Assembly: GCF_014217685.1 (NCBI RefSeq)
Contig: NZ_CP043653.1
Span: 310,001-374,000 of the forward strand
Direction of reading: 5' to 3'
DNA: 64,000 nt
Source: Glaciihabitans sp. INWT7
GTDB lineage: Bacteria; Actinomycetota; Actinomycetes; Actinomycetales; Microbacteriaceae
A model generated the notes under the pieces. It worked only from the letters and a program-made list of their open reading frames with translations. It was not told where the DNA came from and did no database searches. Below are positions 16,925 to 25,757 of the stretch, piece by piece. Position 1 is the stretch's first letter, and the number at the start of each line of letters is the position of its first letter. Both the position numbers and the translations under genes were made by a program.

Positions 16925-17073
16925 TAAGATCAACCGGTCGCGAGAGCGACCACCGGCTGTCGAGCCGGGCGTTCTGTCGCCCGCATCGACACCGACCAAG
17001 ACCACCGCATTCGGGATCTACCCGGATGTCGGGAGCGCCATCCATCCGGATGGCACGAAGAGAAGGAAAAACA
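16925..17073 (+). promoter_or_regulatory. rplK-rplA leader with small hairpins
   Basis: 149 bases without a gene. Short inverted repeats include TCGC-GAGA-GCGA, CCGGCT-gtcg-AGCCGG and the palindrome CCATCCGGATGG just before AGAAGGA and the rplK start. Ribosomal protein L1 often represses its own mRNA at a leader site that mimics its 23S target; such a site could lie here, but no match was verified. Confidence 0.3.
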
Positions 17074-17505
17074 ATGGCACCGAAAAAGAAGGTCACGGGT
17101 CTGATCAAGCTTCAGATCCAGGCCGGCGCCGCCAACCCCGCACCGCCCATCGGGCCTGCGCTGGGTCAGCACGGCGTTAACATCATGGAGTTCTGCAAGG
17201 CGTACAACGCCGCGACCGAGTCGCAGCGCGGCAACGTCATCCCGGTCGAGATCACCGTCTACGAGGACCGTTCGTTCACGTTCATCCTCAAGACCCCGCC
17301 GGCCGCCGAGCTCATCAAGAAGGCCGCCGGAGTCGCCAAGGGATCCGGCACCCCGCACACCACCAAGGTGGGACGCCTGTCGAAGGACCAGCTCCGCTCG
17401 ATCGCCGAGCAGAAGATGGTCGACCTCAACGCCAACGACGTTGCAGCGGCAGAGAAGATCATCGCGGGCACCGCCCGCTCTATGGGAATCACGGTGGACG
17501 CATAA
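17074..17505 (+). CDS. rplK: 50S ribosomal protein L11
   Basis: 143 aa, full family length. Starts [18 protein letters not shown] with [20 protein letters not shown], the conserved N-terminal block, and has the C-terminal rRNA-binding domain ([19 protein letters not shown]). AGAAGGA precedes the ATG. The stop overlaps the rplA start (TAATG), so the two are translationally coupled. Confidence 0.97.
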   Translation: MAPKKKVTGLIKLQIQAGAANPAPPIGPALGQHGVNIMEFCKAYNAATESQRGNVIPVEITVYEDRSFTFILKTPPAAELIKKAAGVAKGSGTPHTTKVGRLSKDQLRSIAEQKMVDLNANDVAAAEKIIAGTARSMGITVDA

Positions 17506-18194
17506 TGGCTACGAAATCCAAGGCCTACCGCGCCGCAGCCGAGAAGATGGAAGAGGGCAAGTTCTACACGCCCAACGAGGCCGTCGGAATCGCCCGCGAG
17601 ACCGGTTCGAAGAACTTCAACTCCACAGTCGAGGTCGCCCTCAAGCTCGGAGTAGACCCCCGCAAGGCGGACCAGATGGTTCGCGGAACGGTGATCCTCC
17701 CGCACGGAACCGGCAAGACCGCCCGCGTCATCGTGTTCGCAACCGGACCGGCCGCTGACGCCGCGATCGCTGCGGGCGCCGACGAGGTCGGTGGCGACGA
17801 GCTCATCGAGAAGGTGGCCGCCGGCTACACCTCGTTCGACTCCGCCGTCTCCACCCCGGAGCTCATGGGCAAGGTCGGTCGTCTCGGAAAGGTGCTCGGC
17901 CCGCGTGGCCTCATGCCCAACCCGAAGACCGGCACCGTGACCACGGATGTGGCGAAGGCCGTCTCCGAGATCAAGGGCGGAAAGATCGAGTTCCGCGTCG
18001 ACAAGCACTCCAACGTGCACTTCATCGTGGGCAAGGCGGCTTTCCCCGCCGAGCAGCTCGAGGAGAACATCAAGGCGGCGCTCGACGAGATCGTGCGCTC
18101 GAAGCCCAGCTCCGCGAAGGGCCGCTACATCCAGAAGGGCACTGTCACGACCACCTTCGGTCCGGGCATCCCGCTGGACGTCAACGTCCTTTAG
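17505..18194 (+). CDS. rplA: 50S ribosomal protein L1
   Basis: 229 aa, full length. Conserved blocks: [34 protein letters not shown], shown here across residues about 37-70, plus [16 protein letters not shown] and the [15 protein letters not shown] region. Forms the L1 stalk and typically regulates the rplK-rplA mRNA. A strong hairpin terminator follows. Confidence 0.97.
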   Translation: MATKSKAYRAAAEKMEEGKFYTPNEAVGIARETGSKNFNSTVEVALKLGVDPRKADQMVRGTVILPHGTGKTARVIVFATGPAADAAIAAGADEVGGDELIEKVAAGYTSFDSAVSTPELMGKVGRLGKVLGPRGLMPNPKTGTVTTDVAKAVSEIKGGKIEFRVDKHSNVHFIVGKAAFPAEQLEENIKAALDEIVRSKPSSAKGRYIQKGTVTTTFGPGIPLDVNVL

Positions 18195-18210
18195 AAGCAC
18201 CAGCACTGTC

Positions 18211-18242
18211 GGAAAGGGGACCACTTCGGTGGTTCCCTTTCT
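18211..18242 (+). terminator. Terminator of the nusG/rplKA block
   Basis: GAAAGGG-g-ACCAC, loop TTCG, GTGGT-t-CCCTTTC: a 12-bp interrupted stem with a stable UUCG tetraloop, 17 bases after rplA. It ends in CCCTTTCTG rather than a long T-run. Confidence 0.75.
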
Positions 18243-18294
18243 GCGTTCGCGGCACCCGCTGCGAGCGACGGTTACAGACAGTCGAGGAGAGCGG

Positions 18295-18819
18295 ATGATC
18301 GTGCGCAGGGCCGAATCCGGCGAGGGACAGCTGCTGCACGAGCTGGCCGCCGTCACCTTCGGGCTCGCTTGCCCACCGGGCACCACCGAGCTCGAGATCA
18401 GCGAACACGTCGCCCGGCATCTTTCCACGGAGCGTTTCGAGGAATGGCTCGCCGACCCCGACCGGGAGGTGCTCGTCGCTCTCTCCGATTCCGGCTTCAC
18501 CGGTTACACGGTGCTCGTGTTCGGCGCACCGACGGATGCGGATGTCGCGGCCGTGGTCACCGCTCGCCCGACGGCCGAGCTGAGCAAGTGCTACGTGCTC
18601 GCCGGCGAGCACGGCAGTGGTGTGGCATCCGAGCTGATGTCCGCAACGATCGAGGTCGCGCGACTGCGCGGGTCGGCGACGATCTGGCTTGGCGTGAACG
18701 ACAAGAACGACCGGGCGAACCGCTTCTACGGCAAGCACGGATTCGCACGGGTCGGCTCCAAGCGCTTCGCGCTCGGTGACCGGTTCGAAGACGACTACGT
18801 GCGGGAGCTCACGCTCTAA
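18295..18819 (+). CDS. GNAT-family N-acetyltransferase
   Basis: 174 aa. GNAT fold with the acetyl-CoA pyrophosphate loop at LAGEHGSGVASELM, a degenerate form of Q/RxxGxG/A, and the C-terminal WLGVNDKNDRANRFYGKHGFARVG motif. The start MIVRRAESGEG follows GAGGAGA. The acceptor is unknown. Its TAA stop overlaps the stop of the convergent oxidoreductase gene by 4 bases (CTAA). Confidence 0.83.
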   Translation: MIVRRAESGEGQLLHELAAVTFGLACPPGTTELEISEHVARHLSTERFEEWLADPDREVLVALSDSGFTGYTVLVFGAPTDADVAAVVTARPTAELSKCYVLAGEHGSGVASELMSATIEVARLRGSATIWLGVNDKNDRANRFYGKHGFARVGSKRFALGDRFEDDYVRELTL

Positions 18820-19784
18820 CCGAGCTCCGACACGCTCAGGACGATCTTGCCGCGGGTGCGGCCGGTCTCGATGGCGGTGTGGGCTTCGGCGACATGCTCT
18901 AGGTCGAAGACGTGGTCGACGGTCACGTGCACATCTCCGGAGTCGAGCAGCCGCCCGATGATGGCGAGAGTGGAGCCGTCCGGGGAGGTCTTGTAGGTCG
19001 TCGCGCGCACGCCCGCGGCCGCGGCATCCTCCATCAGGGTCGGCCAGCTCCCACTCGGGGCATTCACGAGCAGACCCCCCGAGCGCAGCACCGACAGGGA
19101 CCGTGTGCCGGTGTCATCCTGCACATTGCCGATGAGGTCGATGACCACATCGACGCGACTGACGACGTCTTCGAAGCGAGTCGTGTTGTGGTCGACCACC
19201 TCCGCCGCCCCGAGTTCCCGCAGCCAGCTCTCATTGCGGGCAGAGCCGGTGGCGATCACATGGGCGCCGAAGTAGGCGGCGAACTGCACCGCGAAGTGTC
19301 CGACGCCACCGGATGCCGCGTGGATGAGCACTCGCTGGGCCTCGTGCGCCTTCGCGACATCCACCACCATTCCCCAGGCGGTGAGGGCGGCGAGCGGCAC
19401 TCCGGCGGCCTCGACATGGGTGAGGCGAGCCGGCTTACGGGCGATGCTCATTGTGGGCACGCTGGCGTATTCCGCGTAGGTGCCCGCAAGCCGCGGCACG
19501 GCGACCATGCCGAAGACCTCATCGCCGGGTTTGAACGGGCAGCTCTCGTAGGGGCTCTCCACGATGATCCCGCTGAAATCGGCTCCGAGCACGACGGGGA
19601 AGTTCGCAATCGCCGCAGAAGATCCCGCGCCGGAGCGCGTCTTCGCATCGATCGGGTTCACCCCCGCGGCGATGATCTTCACCACGACCTCGGCGCTCAC
19701 CTTCGTCGGCATCGGAAGGTCGGCCGGAGTGAACACCTCAGGTCCCCCTGTGGCCGCGATCACCATCGCTCGCATCGTGGTCAT
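18816..19784 (-). CDS. NADP-dependent medium-chain (quinone-type) oxidoreductase
   Basis: About 322 aa. Zinc-independent MDR family: an N-terminal GroES-like domain (VVVKIIAAGVNPIDAKTRSG), a nucleotide-binding loop AASGGVGHFAVQFA, and the C-terminal HTAIETGRTRGKIVLSV. No structural-zinc Cys cluster is visible, as in quinone oxidoreductases. Three closely spaced ATGs (19784, 19775, 19766) are possible and none has a strong Shine-Dalgarno; 19784 is the working choice. The substrate is unknown. Confidence 0.82.
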   Translation of the reverse strand: MTTMRAMVIAATGGPEVFTPADLPMPTKVSAEVVVKIIAAGVNPIDAKTRSGAGSSAAIANFPVVLGADFSGIIVESPYESCPFKPGDEVFGMVAVPRLAGTYAEYASVPTMSIARKPARLTHVEAAGVPLAALTAWGMVVDVAKAHEAQRVLIHAASGGVGHFAVQFAAYFGAHVIATGSARNESWLRELGAAEVVDHNTTRFEDVVSRVDVVIDLIGNVQDDTGTRSLSVLRSGGLLVNAPSGSWPTLMEDAAAAGVRATTYKTSPDGSTLAIIGRLLDSGDVHVTVDHVFDLEHVAEAHTAIETGRTRGKIVLSVSELG

Positions 19785-19869
19785 GCACCCAGTCAAGTCG
19801 CACAATGATTCGCCGGTGTTACAACGGTGTCAACTGGATGCAAACTATGCCAGGCCGTAGCATTCAAGA

Positions 19870-20565
19870 ATGATCGCGTCGATGCCTCCCTATCGACGGT
19901 CTCTCGAGTCCGGCGGAGCCATTCTCGGGTCGGTATTCGTGCTCGCGGCGCTCGTGATCATCTGGATCGCACGGCTGTCGCAGGGGCGCGATCTCTATGT
20001 GAGCGAACTCGGTGCGGCCGGCCAGCCGACGGCCCACTGGTTCGAGGGCGCGCTCCTGCTCATCGTCGCGGGCGGAAGCCTCATCGCATATTCCGTTCGC
20101 GGCATCCGATCACGGTTCGCCGTGCTGGCCTTCTGGGCTCCCGCGGTGTCGCTCTGGATCGGGTGTGGCTTCTTCTTGATCGCCTCGCAGGTCACCTGCA
20201 CCAGCGGATGTCCGTTGCCGGTCGGTGCGAGCTTCACCTGGCAGGACTTCATCCACACCGTCGTCGCGGTGCTCGCCTTCGCGGCGGCGTGCCTCGGCAT
20301 GCTGCAGGTCTCCTTCGCGGCCGGGCACCGTTCGCTCGCCCGCTTCTCCCTCGCGGCCGGGATCGCCGTCGCGGTGATCGCGGGGGCCGGGGGCATCCTC
20401 TCGCTCGCGCAATTTCAGGCCGACTTCGGCAGCAGGCTCGAACTCGCGGCGACCACGATCGCCCTCGGCTGGCTGCTGGTCCTCGGGCTGATGACCGCGT
20501 TGAGTCCCGCACCGTCGAGGGCCCCGACAATCGTCGACCTCGAGGACTCGCTGTCGGTCGGCTAA
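19870..20565 (+). CDS. DUF998 family membrane protein
   Basis: 231 aa with six hydrophobic segments (about 17-35, 55-73, 84-106, 118-138, 152-174, 189-210). The pattern DLYVSELGAAGQP after the first segment and CTSGCPLP between segments 3 and 4 fits DUF998. Function unknown. Its TAA stop overlaps the stop of the convergent YqaJ gene by 4 bases. Confidence 0.72.
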   Translation: MIASMPPYRRSLESGGAILGSVFVLAALVIIWIARLSQGRDLYVSELGAAGQPTAHWFEGALLLIVAGGSLIAYSVRGIRSRFAVLAFWAPAVSLWIGCGFFLIASQVTCTSGCPLPVGASFTWQDFIHTVVAVLAFAAACLGMLQVSFAAGHRSLARFSLAAGIAVAVIAGAGGILSLAQFQADFGSRLELAATTIALGWLLVLGLMTALSPAPSRAPTIVDLEDSLSVG

Positions 20566-21182
20566 CGCGACCGGTCGGCTACCAGGCGCAGCACCTGGTC
20601 CGCGAGGTGCACGAGCAGGTGGATCTGGCTCTCGTCGCGATCGATCCAGCGGCATTCCGGCTCGGCATTGGTCGGAACGAAGTCGTCGTGCTGCTCCCAG
20701 ACGAGGAGTGTCCGTTCCGCCCCGAGCACGTATTGCTGCCACCAGACCTGCCGCAGGTACGAGCGAGGGATCGATCGCCATGCCGAACTCGTCGTCTTGA
20801 TCTCGGCGAGTTCCAGGTGCCCGGATGTTGCGACCGCGAGCCCGTCGGGGGTGGCGAGGTGTGCCGGTTGACCGGCGGCATGAAACAGGGCGTCGCTGGA
20901 GACGATGCCGTAGTGCCGTTCGACCCAGCGGGCGATCTCCGGCTCCCGCGCCCGACCGTGATCCGTGAAGACGTTGCCGCCGAAGCCGCTTCCGTTGATC
21001 TTGTCGAAGGCGACTGCCTGCACCGACGCGGTGCCCGAAAGCCGGGCGACGTCCGTCGCGGTGATGCCCCGGCTGCGGGCCCGGAGCCAGGCGACGCGGT
21101 CGGCCGCCCGCGCGACGATGCGGTCGCGGTGATCCGGAGCCGGCTCATCCCAGAGGGAGAGCATGGGCTGGATGACGGTCAC
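20562..21182 (-). CDS. YqaJ-type viral recombinase/exonuclease-like protein
   Basis: 206 aa from the GTG at 21182; a later ATG at 21164 is possible. PD-(D/E)xK nuclease pattern of the lambda exonuclease/YqaJ family: RSRGITATDVARLSG at the N-terminus, FTDHGRAREPEIARWV, then the catalytic GHLELAEIKTT (Glu...Lys) and the helix WWQQYVLGAE. Stand-alone chromosomal copies of this size occur in many actinobacteria with no phage around, and none is seen here either. Role probably in DNA end processing, unproven. Confidence 0.75.
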   Translation of the reverse strand: MTVIQPMLSLWDEPAPDHRDRIVARAADRVAWLRARSRGITATDVARLSGTASVQAVAFDKINGSGFGGNVFTDHGRAREPEIARWVERHYGIVSSDALFHAAGQPAHLATPDGLAVATSGHLELAEIKTTSSAWRSIPRSYLRQVWWQQYVLGAERTLLVWEQHDDFVPTNAEPECRWIDRDESQIHLLVHLADQVLRLVADRSR

Positions 21183-21248
21183 CCCACCATTGTCCCCCGC
21201 GGCACCGTCCGTCGCCCCCGCCGCGCCCCGTCCCCGCCCACTCGCCTC

Positions 21249-21340
21249 GCATAACTCCTGCACTGTGCGGCAGCCGGGCGAAGGCTTCCCGCGTTTTCGG
21301 GGTCTGCACCACCTCTTCGTCACAACTGCAGGAGTTATGC
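21249..21340. repeat. 92-bp inverted-repeat element, copy 1
   Basis: GCATAACTCCTGCA (21249-21262) and its exact complement TGCAGGAGTTATGC (21327-21340) enclose a 64-base spacer with a central CCCG-cgtttt-CGGG hairpin. The flanks also pair: CCGTCCCC and CTCGCC on the left match GGCGAG and GGGGACGG on the right, with small gaps, up to the regulator's stop at 21358. A second copy with the same 14-bp arms and the same 64-base spacing is at 56430. It lies between two minus-strand genes and could end transcription of the ROK gene. Confidence 0.8.
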
Positions 21341-21357
21341 AGGGGGCGAGGGGACGG

Positions 21358-22554
21358 TCAGGCGCGGAGGGCGAGCGCGCTCTCGATGGACTCCGGTGAG
21401 AGCACGTGCTGCGAGACCAGCATCGACGCGCCGAGGATGCCCGCGTCGTCGGCCGAACGGGCGAGTGAGATGGTGAGATGCGCCGTCGCCAAGGGGAGGG
21501 AACGGTTGTAGACGACCTCCCGCACGCCCGCGAGCAGGTGATCACCCGCGCTCGCCAGTGATCCGCCGAGCACGATGACCGAAGGATTGAGCAGGCTCAC
21601 ACAGGTGGCGAGCACCTCCCCGAGGTCCCGGCCGGCCTGGCGCAGGGCGGCGACGGCCGCGGGGTTGCCGTGCTCCGCGAGGTCCACGAGCTCCCCGGCG
21701 CGCACGTCGCTTCCGTGGGAGGCGAGCGCTGCCGCAATCGCGGGGGCTCCCGCGAGGGCCTCGAGGCATCCGATGTTGCCGCAGCGGCAGAGCACGTCGG
21801 CTCCGCGGGCCACCCGCACGTGACCGAGGTCGCCCGCGCTGCCCATCGCACCGCGCTGCAGCTGGCCGTTGCCGATGATGCCGGCCCCGATTCCCGTCGA
21901 TGCCTTCACGAAGAGAAGGTTGTCCTGGTCCGGCCAGTGGGTGCGTTGTTCCCCGAGGGCCATGATGTTGACGTCGTTGTCCACGAGCACCGGAACGTCG
22001 AAGGCGCGTCGCACATAGCCGGGCACGTCGAAGTCGTGCCAGCCGGGCATGATGGGGGGATTGGCTGGTCGGCCGGTCGTGTGGTCGACCGGCCCGGGGA
22101 GCCCGATGCCGACGCCGCTCAACTCACCAGTGCGGGTGCCGAGGGAGTCGAGCAGCTGACGAGCGTGGTCGATGACGAGGTCGAGCACCGGCTTCGGGCC
22201 CTCTCCGATGGCGATCTCGGCCCGAAGGCTCGCGAGCACGGTGCCGGCGAGATCCGTCACCGCTATCACGCTGTGCGAGGCGCCGAGGTCGACGGCGAGC
22301 ACCGTTCGGGCCGCCGGGTTGAAAGCGAAACGGGAAGGCGGACGGCCACCGGATGAGGCGCCCCCGCCGACCGCGGTCACGAAGCCAGACGCCATCAGGG
22401 CGTCGACCCGCACCGCCACCGTGGAGCGGGCGAGACCGGTGAGGGCGGCGAGTTCCGCTCGGGTGCGTGGCACCCCGTCGAGCAGCAACTGGAAGAGGTC
22501 ACCGGAACGCGCAGAGCCCGGCGCCGGCACGGCGGGCACGCTCAGGAGGACCAT
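21358..22554 (-). CDS. ROK-family transcriptional regulator
   Basis: 398 aa. N-terminal winged HTH (about 15-65, TRAELAALTGLARSTVAVRV), then a sugar-kinase-like ROK domain: LAVDLGASHSVIAV (phosphate loop), GIGLPGPVDHTTG, VDNDVNIMALGE and the zinc-binding CRCGNIGCLEA. This is the NagC/XylR-type repressor layout. It is divergent from the four-gene sugar isomerase/dehydrogenase operon starting at 22716 and is very likely its regulator. Confidence 0.9.
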   Translation of the reverse strand: MVLLSVPAVPAPGSARSGDLFQLLLDGVPRTRAELAALTGLARSTVAVRVDALMASGFVTAVGGGASSGGRPPSRFAFNPAARTVLAVDLGASHSVIAVTDLAGTVLASLRAEIAIGEGPKPVLDLVIDHARQLLDSLGTRTGELSGVGIGLPGPVDHTTGRPANPPIMPGWHDFDVPGYVRRAFDVPVLVDNDVNIMALGEQRTHWPDQDNLLFVKASTGIGAGIIGNGQLQRGAMGSAGDLGHVRVARGADVLCRCGNIGCLEALAGAPAIAAALASHGSDVRAGELVDLAEHGNPAAVAALRQAGRDLGEVLATCVSLLNPSVIVLGGSLASAGDHLLAGVREVVYNRSLPLATAHLTISLARSADDAGILGASMLVSQHVLSPESIESALALRA

Positions 22555-22557
22555 GTC

Positions 22558-22654
22558 CTATTGATAGCAGTTGTACTTCGTGCTGTCACGCCAGCAATAG
22601 AAGTCGAAGGACGCATCACTTTTGATTGACTATCGACAGAAGTGGGCATATTTT
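22558..22654. promoter_or_regulatory. Divergent promoter region with ROK operator candidates
   Basis: The rightward promoter is TTGACT (22626), 17 bases, TATTTT (22649). The leftward one could be TTGCTG, 16 bases, TACAAC on the minus strand. Three related 13-mers read CTATTGATAGCAG (22558), CCAGCAATAGAAG (22591) and CTATCGACAGAAG (22630). The first overlaps the ROK start region and the third overlaps the rightward promoter, so they are candidate operators. The motif assignment is tentative. Confidence 0.5.
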
Positions 22655-22715
22655 GTTGGGAGTGCGTTCCGAACGCCGCCGATACAAGCATCGCCGCTCG
22701 ATCCGAGGAGAACCA

Positions 22716-23483
22716 GTGCCAACGACGCCCCCGCTTTCACTCCAGCTCTACACCGTGCGAAAAGAACTCGATGCGGACTTCGCCGGCACGATGCAGCGGA
22801 TCGCAGACATCGGGTTCACCCGTGTCGAGCCTTATGACTTCCTCGCGAGAGCCGACGCCCTCGCTGCCGGTCTCGCCGCTACCGGCCTCTCCGCGCCGAG
22901 CGCCCACTTCCGCTTCCTCGACGCCGAGAGTCTTGGCGGCGCCAGCCTCGACGACGTGTTCTCCACGGCCGCCCGCCTCGGCATCCCGACGGTGATCGAC
23001 CCCTTCGTCGACCCCGCGAAATGGCTCTCGGCTGCCGACATCCACCGCACAGCGGATGCCCTCAACGCCGCCGCGGAGGTGGCCGTAAAGCACGGCATCC
23101 GCATCGGCTATCACAACCACTGGTTCGAGCTGGAGTCCGTGATCGACGGCGACACCGGCCTCGAGATCCTCAGCTCGGGACTCGACCCGGCCGTCATCCT
23201 CGAACTCGACACGTACTGGGCCGCCGCCGGCGGGCAGGATGTGGTGGCGCTTCTCGGTCGCCTCGGCGACCGGGTGCGGCTGCTGCATGTGAAGGATGGC
23301 CCGATCGAGCCTGACCCCGCCACCCAGCTGGCGGTGGGCGCGGGCAATATGCCGGTGTGGGAGATCATCGCCGCCGCCACCAGCCTCGAGGTCGCCGTCG
23401 TCGAGCTCGACGCCTTCGCCGGCGACATGTTCGAAGCGGTCACCGACAGCTTCGCCTACCTCAACGCGGGAGTGAGCGCATGA
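22716..23483 (+). CDS. Sugar phosphate isomerase/epimerase (xylose isomerase-like TIM barrel)
   Basis: 255 aa from the GTG at 22716, which has GAGGAG upstream; the promoter at 22626-22654 rules out the longer frame. AP-endonuclease-2/xylose-isomerase-like barrel: LSLQLYTVRKELDADFAGT, GIRIGYHNHWFELE (metal His and Glu), LELDTYWAAAGGQD, LLHVKDG, and AVVELDAFAGD. It resembles IolE/IolI-type enzymes that dehydrate or isomerise inosose and keto sugars. It overlaps the next gene by 4 bases. Confidence 0.82.
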   Translation: MPTTPPLSLQLYTVRKELDADFAGTMQRIADIGFTRVEPYDFLARADALAAGLAATGLSAPSAHFRFLDAESLGGASLDDVFSTAARLGIPTVIDPFVDPAKWLSAADIHRTADALNAAAEVAVKHGIRIGYHNHWFELESVIDGDTGLEILSSGLDPAVILELDTYWAAAGGQDVVALLGRLGDRVRLLHVKDGPIEPDPATQLAVGAGNMPVWEIIAAATSLEVAVVELDAFAGDMFEAVTDSFAYLNAGVSA

Positions 23484-24580
23484 GCGGCCCGATCGGCGTC
23501 GGCCTCATCGGCGCCGGGACCATCAGCAAGCAATACCTCCAGAACCTCACCACCTTTCCCGACATCGTCGTGCACTCGATCGGCGACGTCTACGAGCCCG
23601 TGGCCAAGGAACGGGCTGCGGAGTTCGGCATCGAGACCTCCGGCGGAGTCGAGGCGACGCTGGGGCATCCCGATGTCGAGATCGTCATCAACCTGACGAT
23701 CCCCGCCGCTCACGTGGAGGTCGCTCTCGCAGCCGTCGCCGCCGCCAAGCACGTGTGGAGCGAGAAACCCTTCTCACTCGACCGCGCGAGCGGTCTCTCT
23801 CTGCTCGCCGCGGCGGACAAGGCAGGTGTGCGCCTCGGTTCCGCGCCGGACACCTTCCTCGGTGCGGGGCTGCAGACCGCTCGCCGCATGATCGAGCGAG
23901 GAGACATCGGGGTGCCGCTCACCGCGCTGACGCTCATGCAGTCGCCCGGGCCGGAGTCGTGGCATCCGAACCCCGCATTCCTGTTCCAGGAGGGGGCCGG
24001 GCCGCTCTTCGATATCGGTCCGTACTACCTCACGACCCTCATGCAGACCTTCGGATCGGTGAGCCGCGTCGCCGCGCTCGGTTCGAAGTCGAGAGACACC
24101 CGGGTCATCGGCTCTGGTGCCAAGGCCGGCGAGCGATTCGACGTGACCGTTCCTTCGCACGTGAGCGCCATCGCGGAGTTCGAGGGCGGCCAGTCGTCGC
24201 AGAGCATCTTCAGTTTCGACTCCCCGATGGACCGGCACGGCTTCGTCGAGGTGACCGGTACCGAGGGCACCATGTCGTTCCCCGACCCGAACAACTTCGA
24301 CGGGGAGATCCGCGTGAAACATGCCGGCGAGGCGGAGTGGACCTCCTACCCCGCTGTCGGTTCGACGAGTTCTCGGGGCTCCGGTGTGCTCGAAATGGGG
24401 CGTGCCATCCGCGCGGGTCGGCCGCATCGCGCGACCGGCGAACTCGCGTACCACGTGCTCGACACCATGGTCTCCATCAGCGAGTCGATCGACCGCCACA
24501 GCTTCGTGGAGGTGGCGAGTTCGGTCGCCGCAGCACCCGCCCTTCCGGAGGACTGGGATCCGACGGCGGCGACGCTGTAG
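23480..24580 (+). CDS. Gfo/Idh/MocA-family dehydrogenase (1)
   Basis: 366 aa. Rossmann motif VGLIGAGTISKQYL at the N-terminus, the EKPF motif (HVWSEKPFSLDRA) with its conserved lysine, and a C-terminal substrate domain with FDIGPYYLTTLMQTFG. NAD(P)-dependent oxidation of a sugar, inositol or sugar acid. Second gene of the ROK-controlled operon. Confidence 0.87.
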   Translation: MSGPIGVGLIGAGTISKQYLQNLTTFPDIVVHSIGDVYEPVAKERAAEFGIETSGGVEATLGHPDVEIVINLTIPAAHVEVALAAVAAAKHVWSEKPFSLDRASGLSLLAAADKAGVRLGSAPDTFLGAGLQTARRMIERGDIGVPLTALTLMQSPGPESWHPNPAFLFQEGAGPLFDIGPYYLTTLMQTFGSVSRVAALGSKSRDTRVIGSGAKAGERFDVTVPSHVSAIAEFEGGQSSQSIFSFDSPMDRHGFVEVTGTEGTMSFPDPNNFDGEIRVKHAGEAEWTSYPAVGSTSSRGSGVLEMGRAIRAGRPHRATGELAYHVLDTMVSISESIDRHSFVEVASSVAAAPALPEDWDPTAATL

Positions 24581-24590
24581 GGCTGCCCTG

Positions 24591-25757
24591 ATGACCACCC
24601 CCGCTCGGCCACTGGGCGTCGCGATGATCGGCTACGCCTTCATGGGGCGCGCCCACTCCCACGCGTGGGCGACCGTGGCGAGCTTTTTCGAGGTTCCCGC
24701 TTTCGAGCGGCGAGTGCTCGTGGGCCGGGATGCCGCCGGAGTCGCGGCTGCGGCATCCGCATTCGGCTGGTCGGAGTCCGCGACCGACTGGCGCGAAGTG
24801 ATCGCGAGGCCGGACGTCGACATCGTGGACATCTGCACGCCGGGACACCTCCACGCCGAGATCGCCACCGCTGCGCTCGCCGCCGGTAAGCATGTGCTGG
24901 TCGAGAAGCCGCTCGCCAACACCCTGGCGGAGGCCGAGGCGATGGAAGATGCCGCGGCGAGGGCTTCGGTCGCCGGTGTGGTGTCGATGGTCGGCTTCAA
25001 CTACCGGCGCATCCCCGCGCTCGCGCTCGCGCGCAAGATCGTCGCCGACGGCCGGCTCGGTGCGATCCGCCAGGTGCGCGCCTCCTACCTCCAGGACTGG
25101 CTCGTGGATGCCTCGGCCCCCATGAGCTGGCGGCTGCGCCGGGAGACCGCCGGCTCCGGCGCTCTCGGCGACCTCGCTTCGCATGCCGTCGACCAGCTCC
25201 AGTTCCTGCTCGGGGAGCTGGTGACCGAAGTATCCGCGCGTACTCACACCTTTGTGACCGATCGACCGGGCGAGCTCGGCCCCGAGCCGGTGACCGTTGA
25301 CGACGCGGTCTGGGCGAACCTGAGCTTCGGCGCCGGCGCTCGCGGGAGTCTCGAGGTGTCACGGGTGGCCACCGGGCGCAAGAACGCCCTCTCGATCGAG
25401 CTGTTCGGGTCGACCGGCGCGCTGCGATTCGACCTCGAGGAGCTCAACGAGCTGTGGTTTCTCGACGCCACGGAGCCCATCGAGACCCAGGGCTTTCGCC
25501 GCATCCTCGTGACCGAGCCTGAGCATCCCTACCTTGCGGCCTGGTGGCCGCAGGGCCACATGCTCGGCTGGGAGCATTCCTTCGTGCACGAGGTGCGCGA
25601 CCTGCTGCTCGCCGTCGAATCCGGCGGGGCGGGGAGTCCCTCGTTCGCCGAGGGACTCGCCGTGCAACGCGTTCTCAGCGCGATCGAAACCAGCGCCGCC
25701 GCGCACGGAACCAGTGTGACCCTCGTCGAATCCCCGCTTGTGAAGGAGCAGCAATGA
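24591..25757 (+). CDS. Gfo/Idh/MocA-family dehydrogenase (2)
   Basis: 388 aa. Rossmann loop MIGYAFMGRAHSHAW, VDICTPGHLHAEIA, EKPL motif (HVLVEKPLANTLAEAE), GFNYRRIPA and the catalytic-type DLASHAVDQLQFLLG. The AHSHAW variant with ASYLQDWL is found in dehydrogenases from inositol- and levoglucosan-like sugar operons. Two dehydrogenases plus two isomerases suggest a multi-step oxidation/epimerisation route for an uncommon sugar or polyol. Confidence 0.87.
   Translation: MTTPARPLGVAMIGYAFMGRAHSHAWATVASFFEVPAFERRVLVGRDAAGVAAAASAFGWSESATDWREVIARPDVDIVDICTPGHLHAEIATAALAAGKHVLVEKPLANTLAEAEAMEDAAARASVAGVVSMVGFNYRRIPALALARKIVADGRLGAIRQVRASYLQDWLVDASAPMSWRLRRETAGSGALGDLASHAVDQLQFLLGELVTEVSARTHTFVTDRPGELGPEPVTVDDAVWANLSFGAGARGSLEVSRVATGRKNALSIELFGSTGALRFDLEELNELWFLDATEPIETQGFRRILVTEPEHPYLAAWWPQGHMLGWEHSFVHEVRDLLLAVESGGAGSPSFAEGLAVQRVLSAIETSAAAHGTSVTLVESPLVKEQQ

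Noticed and set aside
20562-21182. YqaJ-type gene as a prophage marker
   Set aside because: No integrase, capsid, tail or other phage gene is nearby, and codon use matches the surroundings. Stand-alone copies are common in actinobacteria.
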